This document shows, one piece after another, positions 38,419 through 47,063 of a stretch of 64,000 nucleotides of DNA. The stretch is from NCBI GenBank assembly GCA_017849555.1, contig JAFIGU010000036.1, positions 22,241 through 86,240 of the forward strand, given 5' to 3'. A program made the position numbers and the translations under genes. The notes below the pieces were generated by a model. That model saw only the letters and a program-made list of their open reading frames with translations, made no database searches and was not told where the DNA came from. The DNA comes from Sphingomonas sp. Its GTDB lineage: Bacteria > Pseudomonadota > Alphaproteobacteria > Sphingomonadales > Sphingomonadaceae. Within the stretch, counting starts at the first letter, position 1. Every line of letters starts with the position of its first letter.

Positions 38419-38700
38419 TCAGCGGCGGCGGGATTTCCGCTGTGTCGCTGGGCGCAACAACAAGGCGGCCGCCAGCGCCTCGATCGCCAGCGCGCCGATC
38501 CAGCTGGTGATCGCGCGCGCCTGTTCGCCGCCCGAGGGAAGCAGCAGAAACGATAAGGCGAGCAGCGCGAAGCCGGCGCAGCGCAGCGCGCGGCGGCGCG
38601 TTGCGGTCCAGCGCCGCCCGAGCCACTGATCGGCCTGACGCGGGGTCGCCAGCGCGATCGCGAGCAACGCGGCGAAGGAGGCGAGCAGCGCGGGCGTCAT
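38419..38700 (-). CDS. DUF3325-like small membrane protein
   Basis: This 93-residue protein begins MTPALLASFAALLAIALATPRQADQWLGRR and has three hydrophobic helices. It matches the DUF3325 proteins found at the end of siderophore-receptor operons. The ATG at 38700 overlaps the PepSY stop (ATGA 38697-38700). Function unknown; co-occurrence suggests a part in ferric-siderophore reduction or uptake in the inner membrane. Confidence 0.75.
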   Translation of the reverse strand: MTPALLASFAALLAIALATPRQADQWLGRRWTATRRRALRCAGFALLALSFLLLPSGGEQARAITSWIGALAIEALAAALLLRPATQRKSRRR

Positions 38701-40166
38701 GCGGTGGCGCGCCGGCCGCCGGCGCGGCGCGCGGCGAAGACGAAGCCGGCGGCCAGCGCCAGCGCGATCAGCGCCACCGTCAAATGCAACCGATCGAGCC
38801 GCATCGATCGGGTGATCAGGTCGGTCAGCGGGATCGCCGCGCAGGCGGCGGCGGTAACGGTGAGGATCTCGCGCCACGCGCGCCGCGCCGGGCGAAGCGC
38901 GGCATAGATCAATATCGCCCCCCACAGCCAGAACATCACCCGCACTTCCGTCGCCGCACGCTGCGCCAGATCGATCGGCAACAGGCGGTTGGCGAGGAAG
39001 AAAGCGGCGAAAGCGAGCGGCGTTCCCGCGACGATCGCGATGTTGAGCCGCTCGACGATCGCAAAGCCCAGCCCCTGCCGCTGCGCCCGGCGTTTCTCGG
39101 TCCATAGCACCAGCCCGGCGCCGATCAGCGCGGTCAGCATCAGGCCGCACACGAAATAGAGCCAGCGCGTCAGCGTCTCGCCGAAGCGTGCGGTGTGCAG
39201 CGCGTAGAGGAAGTTGAAGGTGCGCAGCGCGGGGCGTCTTTCGACATGCGCGGCGATCGGGCGGCCGGTGGTGCCGTCGAAGCTGATCACCTGACGCTGA
39301 ATGCCGATGCGCTGGTCCTCGCCGCTCGTCACCGACACCACAGCCGCCGCGTCGCCGGGGTTGAGGATGGCGATCTGCGCGATATCGCTGCCGAAAAACC
39401 GCTTCGCCTTGCCGAGCATCGGCGCGATCGGCGCCAGCGGGGCGGGGACGTGTCGCGCCGGGCGATCGACCGCGGCGGGATAAAGATCCTTCCACACCGC
39501 CGCCATATCGCCGCGATAGAGCGACGAGGCGCCCCACGGCATGATGAGATTGGCCAGCGTCAGCGCGCCGGTGAAGGCAATCATCAGATGAAACGGCAGC
39601 GCGGTGACCGCGAGTACATTATGCGCGTCGAGCCAGCTTCGTTGGCCCTTGCCGGCACGGAAGGTGAAGAAGTCGACGAAGAAGCGGCGATGCGCGACGA
39701 TTCCGGTGATCAGCGCGAGCAGCATCGCGACCGCCGCCGCGCCGGCCAGCACCCGGCCCCAGGGGAAGGGGAGTTCGAGCTCGAAATGCAGCCGATAGAA
39801 GAAATCGCCGCCCAGCGTATCGCGCACCGTCGCCGGATCGCCGGTTTTGGGGTCGAGCCATTTCTGCGCGAAATCGCCGCCGGGCGCGGTCCACACGGCA
39901 TAGCTGGTCGCCGATCGCCGGTCGGCGGGCTGGATATACCACGCGGGCGATGTCGCGGCATGCTTGCCCAGCCAGTGCACCGCCGCGCTGCCCGCGGTGA
40001 CGCTGGCGGCCGCGCAGCATCGCGCCTCGGGCCGCATCCAATTGCCGATCTCGCTGCGGAAGACGCTGAGCGTCCCGGCCAAAGCGATGACGAACAGCAG
40101 CCAGCCGACGATCAGCCCCGCCCAATCGTGGAGCCAGGTCATCGCGTTCCGGAAGCCGGGCTTCAC
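38697..40166 (-). CDS. PepSY-associated TM domain protein (siderophore-iron reductase-like)
   Basis: This protein of about 489 residues has the PepSY_TM layout: WLHDWAGLIVGWLLFVIALAGTLSVFRSEIGNWMRPE at the start, then helices near the middle and the C-terminus, with a large periplasmic loop. Conserved His in DWAG/LHF-like segments could bind haem. Relatives such as FpvG act in inner-membrane reduction of siderophore iron. GTG at 40166 overlaps the DUF3649 stop (GTGA) and is preferred. ATG MTWLHDW further in is an alternative. It is the third gene of the receptor operon. Confidence 0.8.
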   Translation of the reverse strand: MKPGFRNAMTWLHDWAGLIVGWLLFVIALAGTLSVFRSEIGNWMRPEARCCAAASVTAGSAAVHWLGKHAATSPAWYIQPADRRSATSYAVWTAPGGDFAQKWLDPKTGDPATVRDTLGGDFFYRLHFELELPFPWGRVLAGAAAVAMLLALITGIVAHRRFFVDFFTFRAGKGQRSWLDAHNVLAVTALPFHLMIAFTGALTLANLIMPWGASSLYRGDMAAVWKDLYPAAVDRPARHVPAPLAPIAPMLGKAKRFFGSDIAQIAILNPGDAAAVVSVTSGEDQRIGIQRQVISFDGTTGRPIAAHVERRPALRTFNFLYALHTARFGETLTRWLYFVCGLMLTALIGAGLVLWTEKRRAQRQGLGFAIVERLNIAIVAGTPLAFAAFFLANRLLPIDLAQRAATEVRVMFWLWGAILIYAALRPARRAWREILTVTAAACAAIPLTDLITRSMRLDRLHLTVALIALALAAGFVFAARRAGGRRATA

Positions 40167-40459
40167 GGCCGCCACCCCGCGGCGAACGCGAGCCCCGCGA
40201 GCAGCGAAGCGGCGATCGCCAGCCCGATCCACGCCCGGAGCGCGGTGCGCGCGTAAAAGCACGCCATCATCACGATCGGCAGCCCGAGCAGCGCGATCAT
40301 CGTCGCGACGATGCTCGCTTCCTCACGCGACAAGGGCAGCGTCCAGGCGACCGCGACTGCCAGCAGCACCGATACGCCATAGCCCCCCGCGACCGCCGCG
40401 ACGCTGCGCGACAACACCGCAAGACGATAACGCGCGGAGATCGGGCGGGCATTTCTCAC
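40163..40459 (-). CDS. DUF3649-like membrane protein
   Basis: This 98-residue protein begins VRNARPISARYRLAVLSRSVAAVAGGYGVSVLLAVAVAWTLPLSREEASIVATMIALLG and has three helices. The 'SR..AA..GGY' start and 'LPLSREEA..A' are family marks. GTG 40459 overlaps the receptor stop (GTGA 40456-40459). It is part of the TBDR-DUF3649-PepSY-DUF3325 iron uptake unit. Confidence 0.75.
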   Translation of the reverse strand: MRNARPISARYRLAVLSRSVAAVAGGYGVSVLLAVAVAWTLPLSREEASIVATMIALLGLPIVMMACFYARTALRAWIGLAIAASLLAGLAFAAGWRP

Positions 40460-42615
40460 CAGCGGAACCCGATCGTTCCCTGCACGGTGCGGCGCTGCCC
40501 GTACCAGCACCAGCCGACCGAGCTGAGGTAGCAGCTGGTGAGATATTTGCGGTCGAAGATATTGGCCGCGTTGAGGCCGATCTCCAGCCCCTTGAGGCTC
40601 GGGTTGGCGCGGCCGAGATCGTAGCGCAGGAGCGCGTCGAACAATGTGTAGGACGGGGTGTGGCTGTCGCTGCCGGCGTAAACCTTGTCGACCCAGCGCA
40701 ACCCGCCGCCCAGCTTCAGTCCCGCCAGCGGCCCGGCCTCGGGTGCCCAGTCGAGGTTGAAGGCGGCGTTGCCCCGGCCGACCCCGATCAGCCCCTTGCC
40801 GATATTGGCGGGATCGGCATCCGCCACCGTCTTGACGATCTGGTGGCTGAACGCGGCGCGGGCGGTGAAGCCGTGCGGCAGCGGCACGGTCGCTTCGGCC
40901 TCGACGCCTTGCGAGCGCACTTTGCCCGATTGGGTCGAATAGACGCTGTTGGGCACGGCGGTGAGCAAATTGGTCTGCTCGATGCGGAACCACGCGGCGG
41001 TAAGCAGGATCGCGGTGCCCGGCGGCTGGTATTTCACCCCCGCCTCGATCTGTCGCCCGAGCGACGGGCTGGCGCCGGTCGTGGTGCCGTCGCCGCGCAG
41101 GACCTGGCCGAGCTGCGGCTGGAACGAGGTCGAGTAACTGACATAGGGTGCGATGCCGATCGACGTCATATACAGCGCGCCCGCGCGCCAGGTGAATTTT
41201 CGGTCGCGCTGGGAGGCGCCATTTTCGGTCTCGGCCCAGTCATGCCGCCCGCTCAGCGTGACGCGCAGCCCGCCCCAGCTGATCTGATCCTGCGCATAGA
41301 GCCCGGTCTGGCGAAGCTTCGCGTCATATGATCCCGGGGTGCCGATCGCGCCGGGGGTGAGCGGCACGGGCGTGGTCCCGTAAACCGGGTGGAAGGCGTT
41401 GATCGGGGTGACCGCAATGCCGTTCACGGTATCGCCGAACGCCGCGATCTCGGTCGAATGCGCGACCTGCCGATCGACGCCGATCATCACCTGATGCGTA
41501 AGCGGCCCGGTGCGGAACCGCCCGCTCAGCTGATTGTCGAACGTCCAGTTGTTGAGCTTTTCGTCGGTGGCATAAGCCGCGCGGCCGAAGGTGGTGAGCG
41601 TCGCGTCGGTCGCGACGCCGGTCTGATAGATCGCGCCGAGATCGGTCGAGGCATATTGGTAGCGGCCGCTCGAGCGGAACGCCCAATCCTCGCCGAACCG
41701 GTGGGTCAAGATATAGGTCAGCGCGGCCTGTTCGCGGCGGAAGAAATCGCCCGGCTCGCCGTCGGCGAATTGCGTGGCGATCTTGCCGTTGGGGTTCGCG
41801 AAGAGCGTGCCGAGCGCGGGGGCGCTGCCGTAATTGCCGTTCTGCGGATCATGCGAATAGGCCGCCAGCACGGTAAGGCTGGTATCGCTTCCCGCACCGA
41901 TCGTGACCGCGCCGCTCACCGTCGCGCGGCGGCGCTTGCCGAAGCTCTGCTGCGTATCGGCGCCGTTGACCGCGCCATAGAGCCGCCACAGCACGTTCCG
42001 ATCGATCCGCCCGCCGATATCGGCATCGACGTTATAGAGGTTATAGGTGCCGTAGGTTCCTGAGACCGCGCCGTAAAACTGTTGATCGAGCGGCAATTTG
42101 CTGGAGATCGCCACCAGCCCGCCGGGGCTAGACTGGCCGTAAAGCACCGAGGCCGGCCCCTTGACCACCTCGATCCGGTCGATCCGCGATACGTCGACCT
42201 GCGGATTGGCATAGCCGGTCGGGCTGTCGAATACCCTGAGCCCGTCGAGATAGCGCGGCGCATCGAAGCCGCGCAGCTTGAACTGATCGTAGATCTCGGC
42301 ATTGGCGCCGCGCGATTCGGGAGTGACCCCGGCGACATAGCGCAGCGCCTGATTGAGATTGGCGAGCCCGAGCTGGCTGATATCCGCGCTGCTCACGACG
42401 CTGATCGACTGCGGCGTCTCGACGATCGGGGTATCCGATTTGGTGCCCGAGGATGCCTGCCCGACGACACGCTCCCCACGCACCACCACTTCGTCGGCAT
42501 TGTCGGCGGGGGCGGCATCGTCGGTGGCGAGCGGCGCCGCGATCGCGGCTGTGCTCGCGGTCGACGCCAGCAATATCGCGCCTACGAACAGGGAGTTGCG
42601 GGGTCGCGCACGCAT
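40456..42615 (-). CDS. TonB-dependent siderophore receptor
   Basis: This protein of about 719 residues has a signal peptide (MRARPRNSLFVGAILLASTASTAAIA). The siderophore-receptor plug has DEVVVRGERVV, DTPIVETPQSISVVS, FKLRGFDAPRYLDGLRVFD and VEVVKGPASVLYGQSSPGGLVAISSKLP, and the barrel ends GTIGFRW. ATG 42615 has GAGG before it and is preferred to 42675. A Fur-box-like site lies at 42657-42678. The operon partners are typical of ferric-siderophore uptake. Which siderophore is used cannot be told; no synthesis genes are present, so it may be a xenosiderophore. Confidence 0.9.
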   Translation of the reverse strand: MRARPRNSLFVGAILLASTASTAAIAAPLATDDAAPADNADEVVVRGERVVGQASSGTKSDTPIVETPQSISVVSSADISQLGLANLNQALRYVAGVTPESRGANAEIYDQFKLRGFDAPRYLDGLRVFDSPTGYANPQVDVSRIDRIEVVKGPASVLYGQSSPGGLVAISSKLPLDQQFYGAVSGTYGTYNLYNVDADIGGRIDRNVLWRLYGAVNGADTQQSFGKRRRATVSGAVTIGAGSDTSLTVLAAYSHDPQNGNYGSAPALGTLFANPNGKIATQFADGEPGDFFRREQAALTYILTHRFGEDWAFRSSGRYQYASTDLGAIYQTGVATDATLTTFGRAAYATDEKLNNWTFDNQLSGRFRTGPLTHQVMIGVDRQVAHSTEIAAFGDTVNGIAVTPINAFHPVYGTTPVPLTPGAIGTPGSYDAKLRQTGLYAQDQISWGGLRVTLSGRHDWAETENGASQRDRKFTWRAGALYMTSIGIAPYVSYSTSFQPQLGQVLRGDGTTTGASPSLGRQIEAGVKYQPPGTAILLTAAWFRIEQTNLLTAVPNSVYSTQSGKVRSQGVEAEATVPLPHGFTARAAFSHQIVKTVADADPANIGKGLIGVGRGNAAFNLDWAPEAGPLAGLKLGGGLRWVDKVYAGSDSHTPSYTLFDALLRYDLGRANPSLKGLEIGLNAANIFDRKYLTSCYLSSVGWCWYGQRRTVQGTIGFRW

Positions 42616-42656
42616 CGGAACCTCATCAGCAAGGGAAGTGCTGTGCGCCCTTAAGC

Positions 42657-42678
42657 TAATGAGAGTGATTCGCAATCT
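42657..42678 (-). promoter_or_regulatory. Fur-box-like site upstream of siderophore receptor
   Basis: On the minus strand the sequence reads GATTGCGAATCACTCTCATTA. It resembles the proteobacterial Fur box core (GATAATGATAATCATTATC-type; AATCACTCTCATT half well conserved). It lies about 42 bp upstream of the receptor start, in an AT-rich stretch that could hold the promoter. Confidence 0.6.
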
Positions 42679-42728
42679 TATTTTTGCGATTTCGTCATTT
42701 CGATGAAACGGTAAGCGGGATCACCTCT

Positions 42729-42811
42729 CCCCGTTCGCCCTGAGCTTGTCGAAGGGCGTCTTGCCGTTTGCGAGTTGGGGCCGCCCTTCGACAGGCTCAG
42801 GGCGAACGGGG
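42729..42811. repeat. REP-type inverted repeat (CCTGAGCTTGTCGAAGG family), long arms
   Basis: The 29-base arms at 42729-42757 and 42783-42811 are inverted with one mismatch, around a 25-base centre. Same family as 24416-24497. It separates the siderophore operon promoter from the SMR gene leader in the 369-bp region 42616-42984. Confidence 0.8.
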
Positions 42812-42844
42812 AATGCTCTGAATCTTCCTCGCCACCCGCCGCGC

Positions 42845-42984
42845 AACAGCGGCTGCGCAGCAGAGGAGGAGCGCCCTGGTGGACAGACAGGCGACAAGCG
42901 CCTATCGGGCCGCCGGCGCGCGCCTCTTTCGGGTTTCCGGCCGTCGCGCCTTTTCATCCGAGCCCGCAGAAATGGAGATACCCG
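42845..42984 (+). promoter_or_regulatory. Structured 5' leader of the SMR exporter gene
   Basis: A GC-rich leader has several potential stems. Near its end GGCGCG (42915-42920) can pair with CGCGCC (42945-42950), directly followed by TTTT (42951-42954), like an intrinsic terminator 30 bp before the start. Alternative pairings include the self-complementary GGCGCGCGCC (42915-42924) and GGCC/GGCC segments. I do not recognise the known guanidine riboswitch motifs (no paired ACGR loops). Confidence 0.35.
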
Positions 42985-43305
42985 ATGGCGTGGCTCGTCC
43001 TCGGCATTGCCGTGATCACCGAAATCATCTGGGCGCTCAGCCTCAAATGGGCGGCGACCCAGGCCAGCTGGCTCGCCTCGTCGGTGCCGATCGCGCTGAG
43101 CTTCGTCAACATGGGGCTGCTCGCGCTTGCGATGCGCGGGCTGCCGGCGGGAACGGCCTATGCGGTCTGGACCGGGTTGGGCGCGGTCGGCGTCACGATC
43201 TTCGGCGTGATGTTGTTCGGCGAAAAGCTCAATCCGGTGCAGGCCGGGTTTATCGGGCTGATCATCGTCGGCGTTGTCGGCACCAAATTCTTCGCCACCG
43301 CCTGA
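42985..43305 (+). CDS. sugE: SMR-family exporter (SugE/Gdx type)
   Basis: This 106-residue protein has four helices and the SMR core MAWLVLGIAVITEIIWALSLKWA with the essential membrane Glu (TEIIWA). LPAGTAYAVWTGLGAVGVTIFGVMLFGEKL, characteristic of the SugE/Gdx guanidinium exporter branch rather than EmrE, follows. ATG 42985 is chosen because GGAG precedes it and the protein starts at the usual position; the longer open frame is leader DNA. A hairpin follows at 43336. If Gdx, it exports guanidinium ion in exchange for protons. Confidence 0.8.
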   Translation: MAWLVLGIAVITEIIWALSLKWAATQASWLASSVPIALSFVNMGLLALAMRGLPAGTAYAVWTGLGAVGVTIFGVMLFGEKLNPVQAGFIGLIIVGVVGTKFFATA

Positions 43306-43335
43306 GCCGGATCCGGCAAAATTTAGCTTCTGTCC

Positions 43336-43366
43336 CCGTCATGCCGGGTCAAGCCCGGCATGACGG
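43336..43366. terminator. Perfect 13-bp hairpin (CCGTCATGCCGGG family)
   Basis: The arms CCGTCATGCCGGG (43336-43348) and CCCGGCATGACGG (43354-43366) surround a TCAAG loop, between the convergent SMR and S9 peptidase genes. It is a common dispersed repeat hairpin in alphaproteobacteria and probably a bidirectional terminator. Confidence 0.6.
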
Positions 43367-43386
43367 CGAAGGGCCCAAGCCGGCGA

Positions 43387-45447
43387 CTATTTCGCGGCCT
43401 CCGGCGACGCGCGATAGCGATCGAACCAGGCGATGATCGCGGCGGCCTTGGACGCGCTCTGCGAGGGGCGGGCGGTGAAGCCGCCGTGGCTCGCGCCCGG
43501 CACCTTGACCAGCGCGGTTGGCACGCCGCGGATCTGCAGCGCGGCATAATATTGCTCGCTCTCACTTACCGGGGTGCGATAATCCTCGCTGCCGACCACC
43601 ACCAGCGTCGGCGTCTTGACGTTGCCGACAAGGCTGAGCGGCGAGCGGTTCCAATAGCTCATCGGATCCTCCCACGGCTTCTTGGTGAACCAATAACGTG
43701 AGGTGAAGACGGTATTGTCCATCGTCAGCGCCTCGCTCGCCCAGTTGATCACCGGCTTCTGCGTCGCCGCCGCCTTGAAGCGATCGGTCTTGCCGACGAT
43801 CCACGCAGTGAGCACGCCGCCGCCCGACCCGCCGGTGACGAACAGATTGTTGGGATCGGCGGTGCCGTCGGCGATCGCGGCGTCGACCGACGCGATCAGA
43901 TCGTCATAATCCTGGCTGGGATAATTCTTGTCGATCAGATTGGCGAATTCGGCGCCGTAAGAGGTCGATCCGCGCGGGTTGGTCCACAGCACCGCATAGC
44001 CGGCGGCGGCGTAAAGCTGGACGTCGCTGGCGAAGCTCGGGCCATAAGCGCTGTTCGGGCCGCCGTGGATTTCGAGGATCAGCGGCACTTTCTGCCCCGG
44101 CTGGCGACCCGGCGGGGTGGCGAGCCAGGCGTCGATCGCGCGCCCGTCCGGCGCGGTGACCGCGATCTTGCGCACCGGGGCGAGCGCCTTCGCCTCGAGC
44201 AGGTTGGCGTTGAGGTTGGTCAGCCGCCGCGCCTTGCCGCCGGACGACACCCAGACGTCCGCTGGGGCACTGGCGTCGCCGCCGGTATAGGCCACCACGC
44301 CGCCGCGCGAGACCGAAAAGCTGCCCCCGGTATAGGGACGATCGATCCCGCCGCCGGCGATATTGTCGACGATCGGCGACAGATGCCCGTCGAGCGAGAT
44401 CCGCGCGAGCTTGCGTTTCCCGTGATCGTCGTAGCTGGCGTAGAGGCTCTTGCCGTCGCCCGCCCATTGCGCATCCTCGATCGAGCGGTCGAGCGAGGCG
44501 GTCAGCGAGCGCGGCGCGTCGGCCGCGCGGCCGCCGACATAGAGCTGGTTATTTTCATAGCTGCGCCGATGATCGTCGAACCCGATCCACGCGATGCGCG
44601 CGCCGTCGGGGGAGAAGAGCGGCGCTTCGTCCGGCCCGTCGCGGGTGGTAAGGGTGCGCAGCTCCCCGCTCGCGACATCGACCGCGAAGACGTCGCTGTT
44701 CATCACCTGCCGCTCGGCATCGGGGCCGCGGATCGCCGAGAACAGGATCGTGCGGCCGTCCTGGCTCCACGACAGCGGGCCATTGTCGTCGAACTTGCCG
44801 AACGTGAGCTGGCGCGCGCCGCCGCCGTCGGCCGAAACGACGAAGAGATGATCGTTGCCGGGCTTGATATAGCCGCCGCCGTCGGCGCGATAATTGACGC
44901 GATCGATCACCTCGAGCGGCTCGGCCCATTTCGCGCCCTCGGGCTTGGCGGGCGGCTTGCCGAGCCGCATCGGCTCGCCCGCCACCGTCGCGATATAGGC
45001 GAGCCGCCGGCCGTCGGGCGACCAGGCGAGCGCATTGGGATCGTTGGGCAACGTGGTCACCCGCGTCGCCCCCTCGCTGCCGAGCCAGCGAACGAACAAT
45101 TGCGGGTGCGCGCCGTCCGACGCGACATAAGCGATACGCGTGCCGTCGGGCGACCAGCGCGGGTTGGAGCCGCTCGCGGCGAATGGCGTCTGGCGGCCGC
45201 TGGCGACGTCGATCAGCCACAAGGAGGATTGCATCCGGTCGCTCATCACGTCGCCCGAGCGGCGGACATAGACGATCGTCCGCCCGTCCGGGCTGATCTG
45301 CGGATCGGCGGCGATCGAAAGCTGGAACAGGTCGCTTCCGGTGAAGGCGCGGGTGGGGCCATCCGCCGCGGCGGTGGCCGCCGGGGTTTCCGCCAGCGCG
45401 GGCGCGGCGGTGGTGACAAGAAGAAGAGCAGCGAGCAGGCGCATCAC
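43387..45447 (-). CDS. Exported S9-family peptidase (acylaminoacyl-peptidase-like)
   Basis: This 686-residue protein has a signal peptide (MMRLLAALLLVTTAAPALA). It has an N-terminal WD40-like beta-propeller of PD40 repeats (DPQISPDGRTIVYVRRSGD and similar in the first 400 residues). The C-terminal alpha/beta hydrolase domain has the nucleophile elbow VTGGSGGGVLTAW, VVGSEDYRTP (Asp) and PGASHGGF (His). This is the prolyl oligopeptidase family S9C layout, probably periplasmic, and it degrades short peptides. It is separate from the prolidase-like amidohydrolase by a 188-bp gap without recognisable genes. Full length; start has good signal context. Confidence 0.88.
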   Translation of the reverse strand: MMRLLAALLLVTTAAPALAETPAATAAADGPTRAFTGSDLFQLSIAADPQISPDGRTIVYVRRSGDVMSDRMQSSLWLIDVASGRQTPFAASGSNPRWSPDGTRIAYVASDGAHPQLFVRWLGSEGATRVTTLPNDPNALAWSPDGRRLAYIATVAGEPMRLGKPPAKPEGAKWAEPLEVIDRVNYRADGGGYIKPGNDHLFVVSADGGGARQLTFGKFDDNGPLSWSQDGRTILFSAIRGPDAERQVMNSDVFAVDVASGELRTLTTRDGPDEAPLFSPDGARIAWIGFDDHRRSYENNQLYVGGRAADAPRSLTASLDRSIEDAQWAGDGKSLYASYDDHGKRKLARISLDGHLSPIVDNIAGGGIDRPYTGGSFSVSRGGVVAYTGGDASAPADVWVSSGGKARRLTNLNANLLEAKALAPVRKIAVTAPDGRAIDAWLATPPGRQPGQKVPLILEIHGGPNSAYGPSFASDVQLYAAAGYAVLWTNPRGSTSYGAEFANLIDKNYPSQDYDDLIASVDAAIADGTADPNNLFVTGGSGGGVLTAWIVGKTDRFKAAATQKPVINWASEALTMDNTVFTSRYWFTKKPWEDPMSYWNRSPLSLVGNVKTPTLVVVGSEDYRTPVSESEQYYAALQIRGVPTALVKVPGASHGGFTARPSQSASKAAAIIAWFDRYRASPEAAK

Positions 45448-45635
45448 AATCCCCGGTTATGGTTTTGATGGCGAGAGAAATGCGGCGCGGCATCGCCGCT
45501 GGCAAGCGCGATATTGGCGCCGGATCGCTCTCGCCGGGATGTCGGAATAATTCTTACGCCGCCGGGCGCGAGGGCGTTCTAAAATATCGTTAGAGCTTTG
45601 GGTGCACTGCGATTTTCATCGATTGCCGATCGCGC

Positions 45636-47018
45636 TCAATGCGCGGAGCGCTCGTAAATTGCGCCGTCCTTCATGACGAAGCGGACCTTGCGTAACGCGC
45701 CGACCGACGCGAGCGGGTTCCCCTCGACCGCGATCAGATCGGCCAGCATGCCCGGCTTCACCGCGCCGATCCGATCCGCCATGCCGAACATCGCCGCATT
45801 GCCCGAGGTCGCCGCGATCGCGACTTGCGCCGGCGACATGCCCGCGGCCACCATCGCTTCGGCCTCGCGTGCATTGTCGCCATGCGCGAAGACGCCGACG
45901 TCCCCGCCGAGGCAGATCGCCACGCCCGCCTTCATCGCCGCGGCGAAGGCGCGGCGCGATTCCGCGACACCGGCGGGTGCCGGGTCGCCGCCATTCCACC
46001 CCTGATAGCGCGCGATCGCCTCCGATGCGGAAAGCGTCGGGCAGAGACCGGTCCCGCGCGCCTTCATCAACGCGAAAATCTCGGCATTTCCCTCGCCGCC
46101 GTGCTCGATCGTATCGACCCCCGCCAGAATCGCGCGGCGCATCCCTTCGGCGGTATGCGCATGTGCGGCGACCTTGCGCCCGGCGCTGTGCGCCGCCTCG
46201 ACCGCGGCGGCCATTTCGGATTGCAGATAGGTGGGGCGGCTCGGCTCCCCGGTGCCCCAGCGATAATCGGCATAGAGCTTGACCACATCGGCGCCCGCCG
46301 CGATTTGCCGCCGGACCGCAGTGACCAGATCGGGCCCGTCGGCCTGCTCGGCGCCGAGCGGGGTCGCCACGCCCGGCTCGAACCCGCGCGGCCCGTAGGA
46401 GCCAGTGGCGACGAGCGCGCGGCTGGCGATCAGCATCCGCGGCCCGGGAACGATATCCTGCTCGATCGCCTGCTTGAGCCCAGCATCGGCATAGCCGGCG
46501 CCTTCGGTGCCGAGATCGCGGACGGTGGTGAACCCGGCCATGAGCGTGCGCCGCGCCGCGACGGTGGCGCGCACCGTGCGCAGCGCGATCGCCTCGTGCA
46601 GCACCTGCTGATCCCACGGCGTTTCGTTATAGGGGTGCAGGAAAAGGTGCGAATGCCCCTCGATCATCCCCGGCATCAGCGTCGTGCCGGGCAGATCGAT
46701 GATCCTGGCGTCGGCAGGCGGCGAAACCGTCGCGCCGACCGCCTCGATCCGGTTGCCGCGCACCAGCACCGCCCATCCGCGATGGAGCACGGTCGTCGCG
46801 CCGTCGAAAATCGCGTCGGGCTTCAACAGATAGACCCCGCGGTCCGATTCCTGCGCCGTTGCGGCGTGGATCGGGGCGAGCGTGAAAACCAGCATCGCCG
46901 CGATCAACCGCACGATCGCGCTCGTTACGAATGCGGCCCCGCGCGCGCTGTCGGCGATTACCCTGTTCAAATCCCCAGCCCCCATTGTCGATCTAGCCAT
47001 CCCTCTCGCGACGACCAT
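45636..47018 (-). CDS. Exported amidohydrolase (Xaa-Pro/Xaa-Arg dipeptidase-like)
   Basis: This protein of about 460 residues belongs to the metal-dependent amidohydrolase superfamily: GHSHLFLHP (HxH), VVKLYADYRWG (carboxylated Lys), AAHAHTAEG, and IEHGGEGN (His), with CLGGDVGVF near the end (catalytic Asp). These features match the Sgx9260-type prolidases of caulobacters and sphingomonads. A signal-like stretch (SAIVRLIAAMLVFTLAPIHAATA) follows about 30 residues of uncertain leader, so the true start may lie inside: 47018, 47000 and 46985 are all in-frame ATGs without good ribosome sites. It is 45 bp downstream of the GH31 gene and possibly co-transcribed. Confidence 0.8.
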   Translation of the reverse strand: MVVARGMARSTMGAGDLNRVIADSARGAAFVTSAIVRLIAAMLVFTLAPIHAATAQESDRGVYLLKPDAIFDGATTVLHRGWAVLVRGNRIEAVGATVSPPADARIIDLPGTTLMPGMIEGHSHLFLHPYNETPWDQQVLHEAIALRTVRATVAARRTLMAGFTTVRDLGTEGAGYADAGLKQAIEQDIVPGPRMLIASRALVATGSYGPRGFEPGVATPLGAEQADGPDLVTAVRRQIAAGADVVKLYADYRWGTGEPSRPTYLQSEMAAAVEAAHSAGRKVAAHAHTAEGMRRAILAGVDTIEHGGEGNAEIFALMKARGTGLCPTLSASEAIARYQGWNGGDPAPAGVAESRRAFAAAMKAGVAICLGGDVGVFAHGDNAREAEAMVAAGMSPAQVAIAATSGNAAMFGMADRIGAVKPGMLADLIAVEGNPLASVGALRKVRFVMKDGAIYERSAH

Positions 47019-47063
47019 CAGATCAGGAAACCGGCCGGGTGTACAGGCGGGCGCGCCGGTCGA

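Noticed and set aside
42775-42984. Open frame upstream of the SMR gene as an N-terminal extension
   Set aside because: The translated part comes from REP repeat and leader DNA; SMR proteins have about 105 residues, matching the start at 42985.
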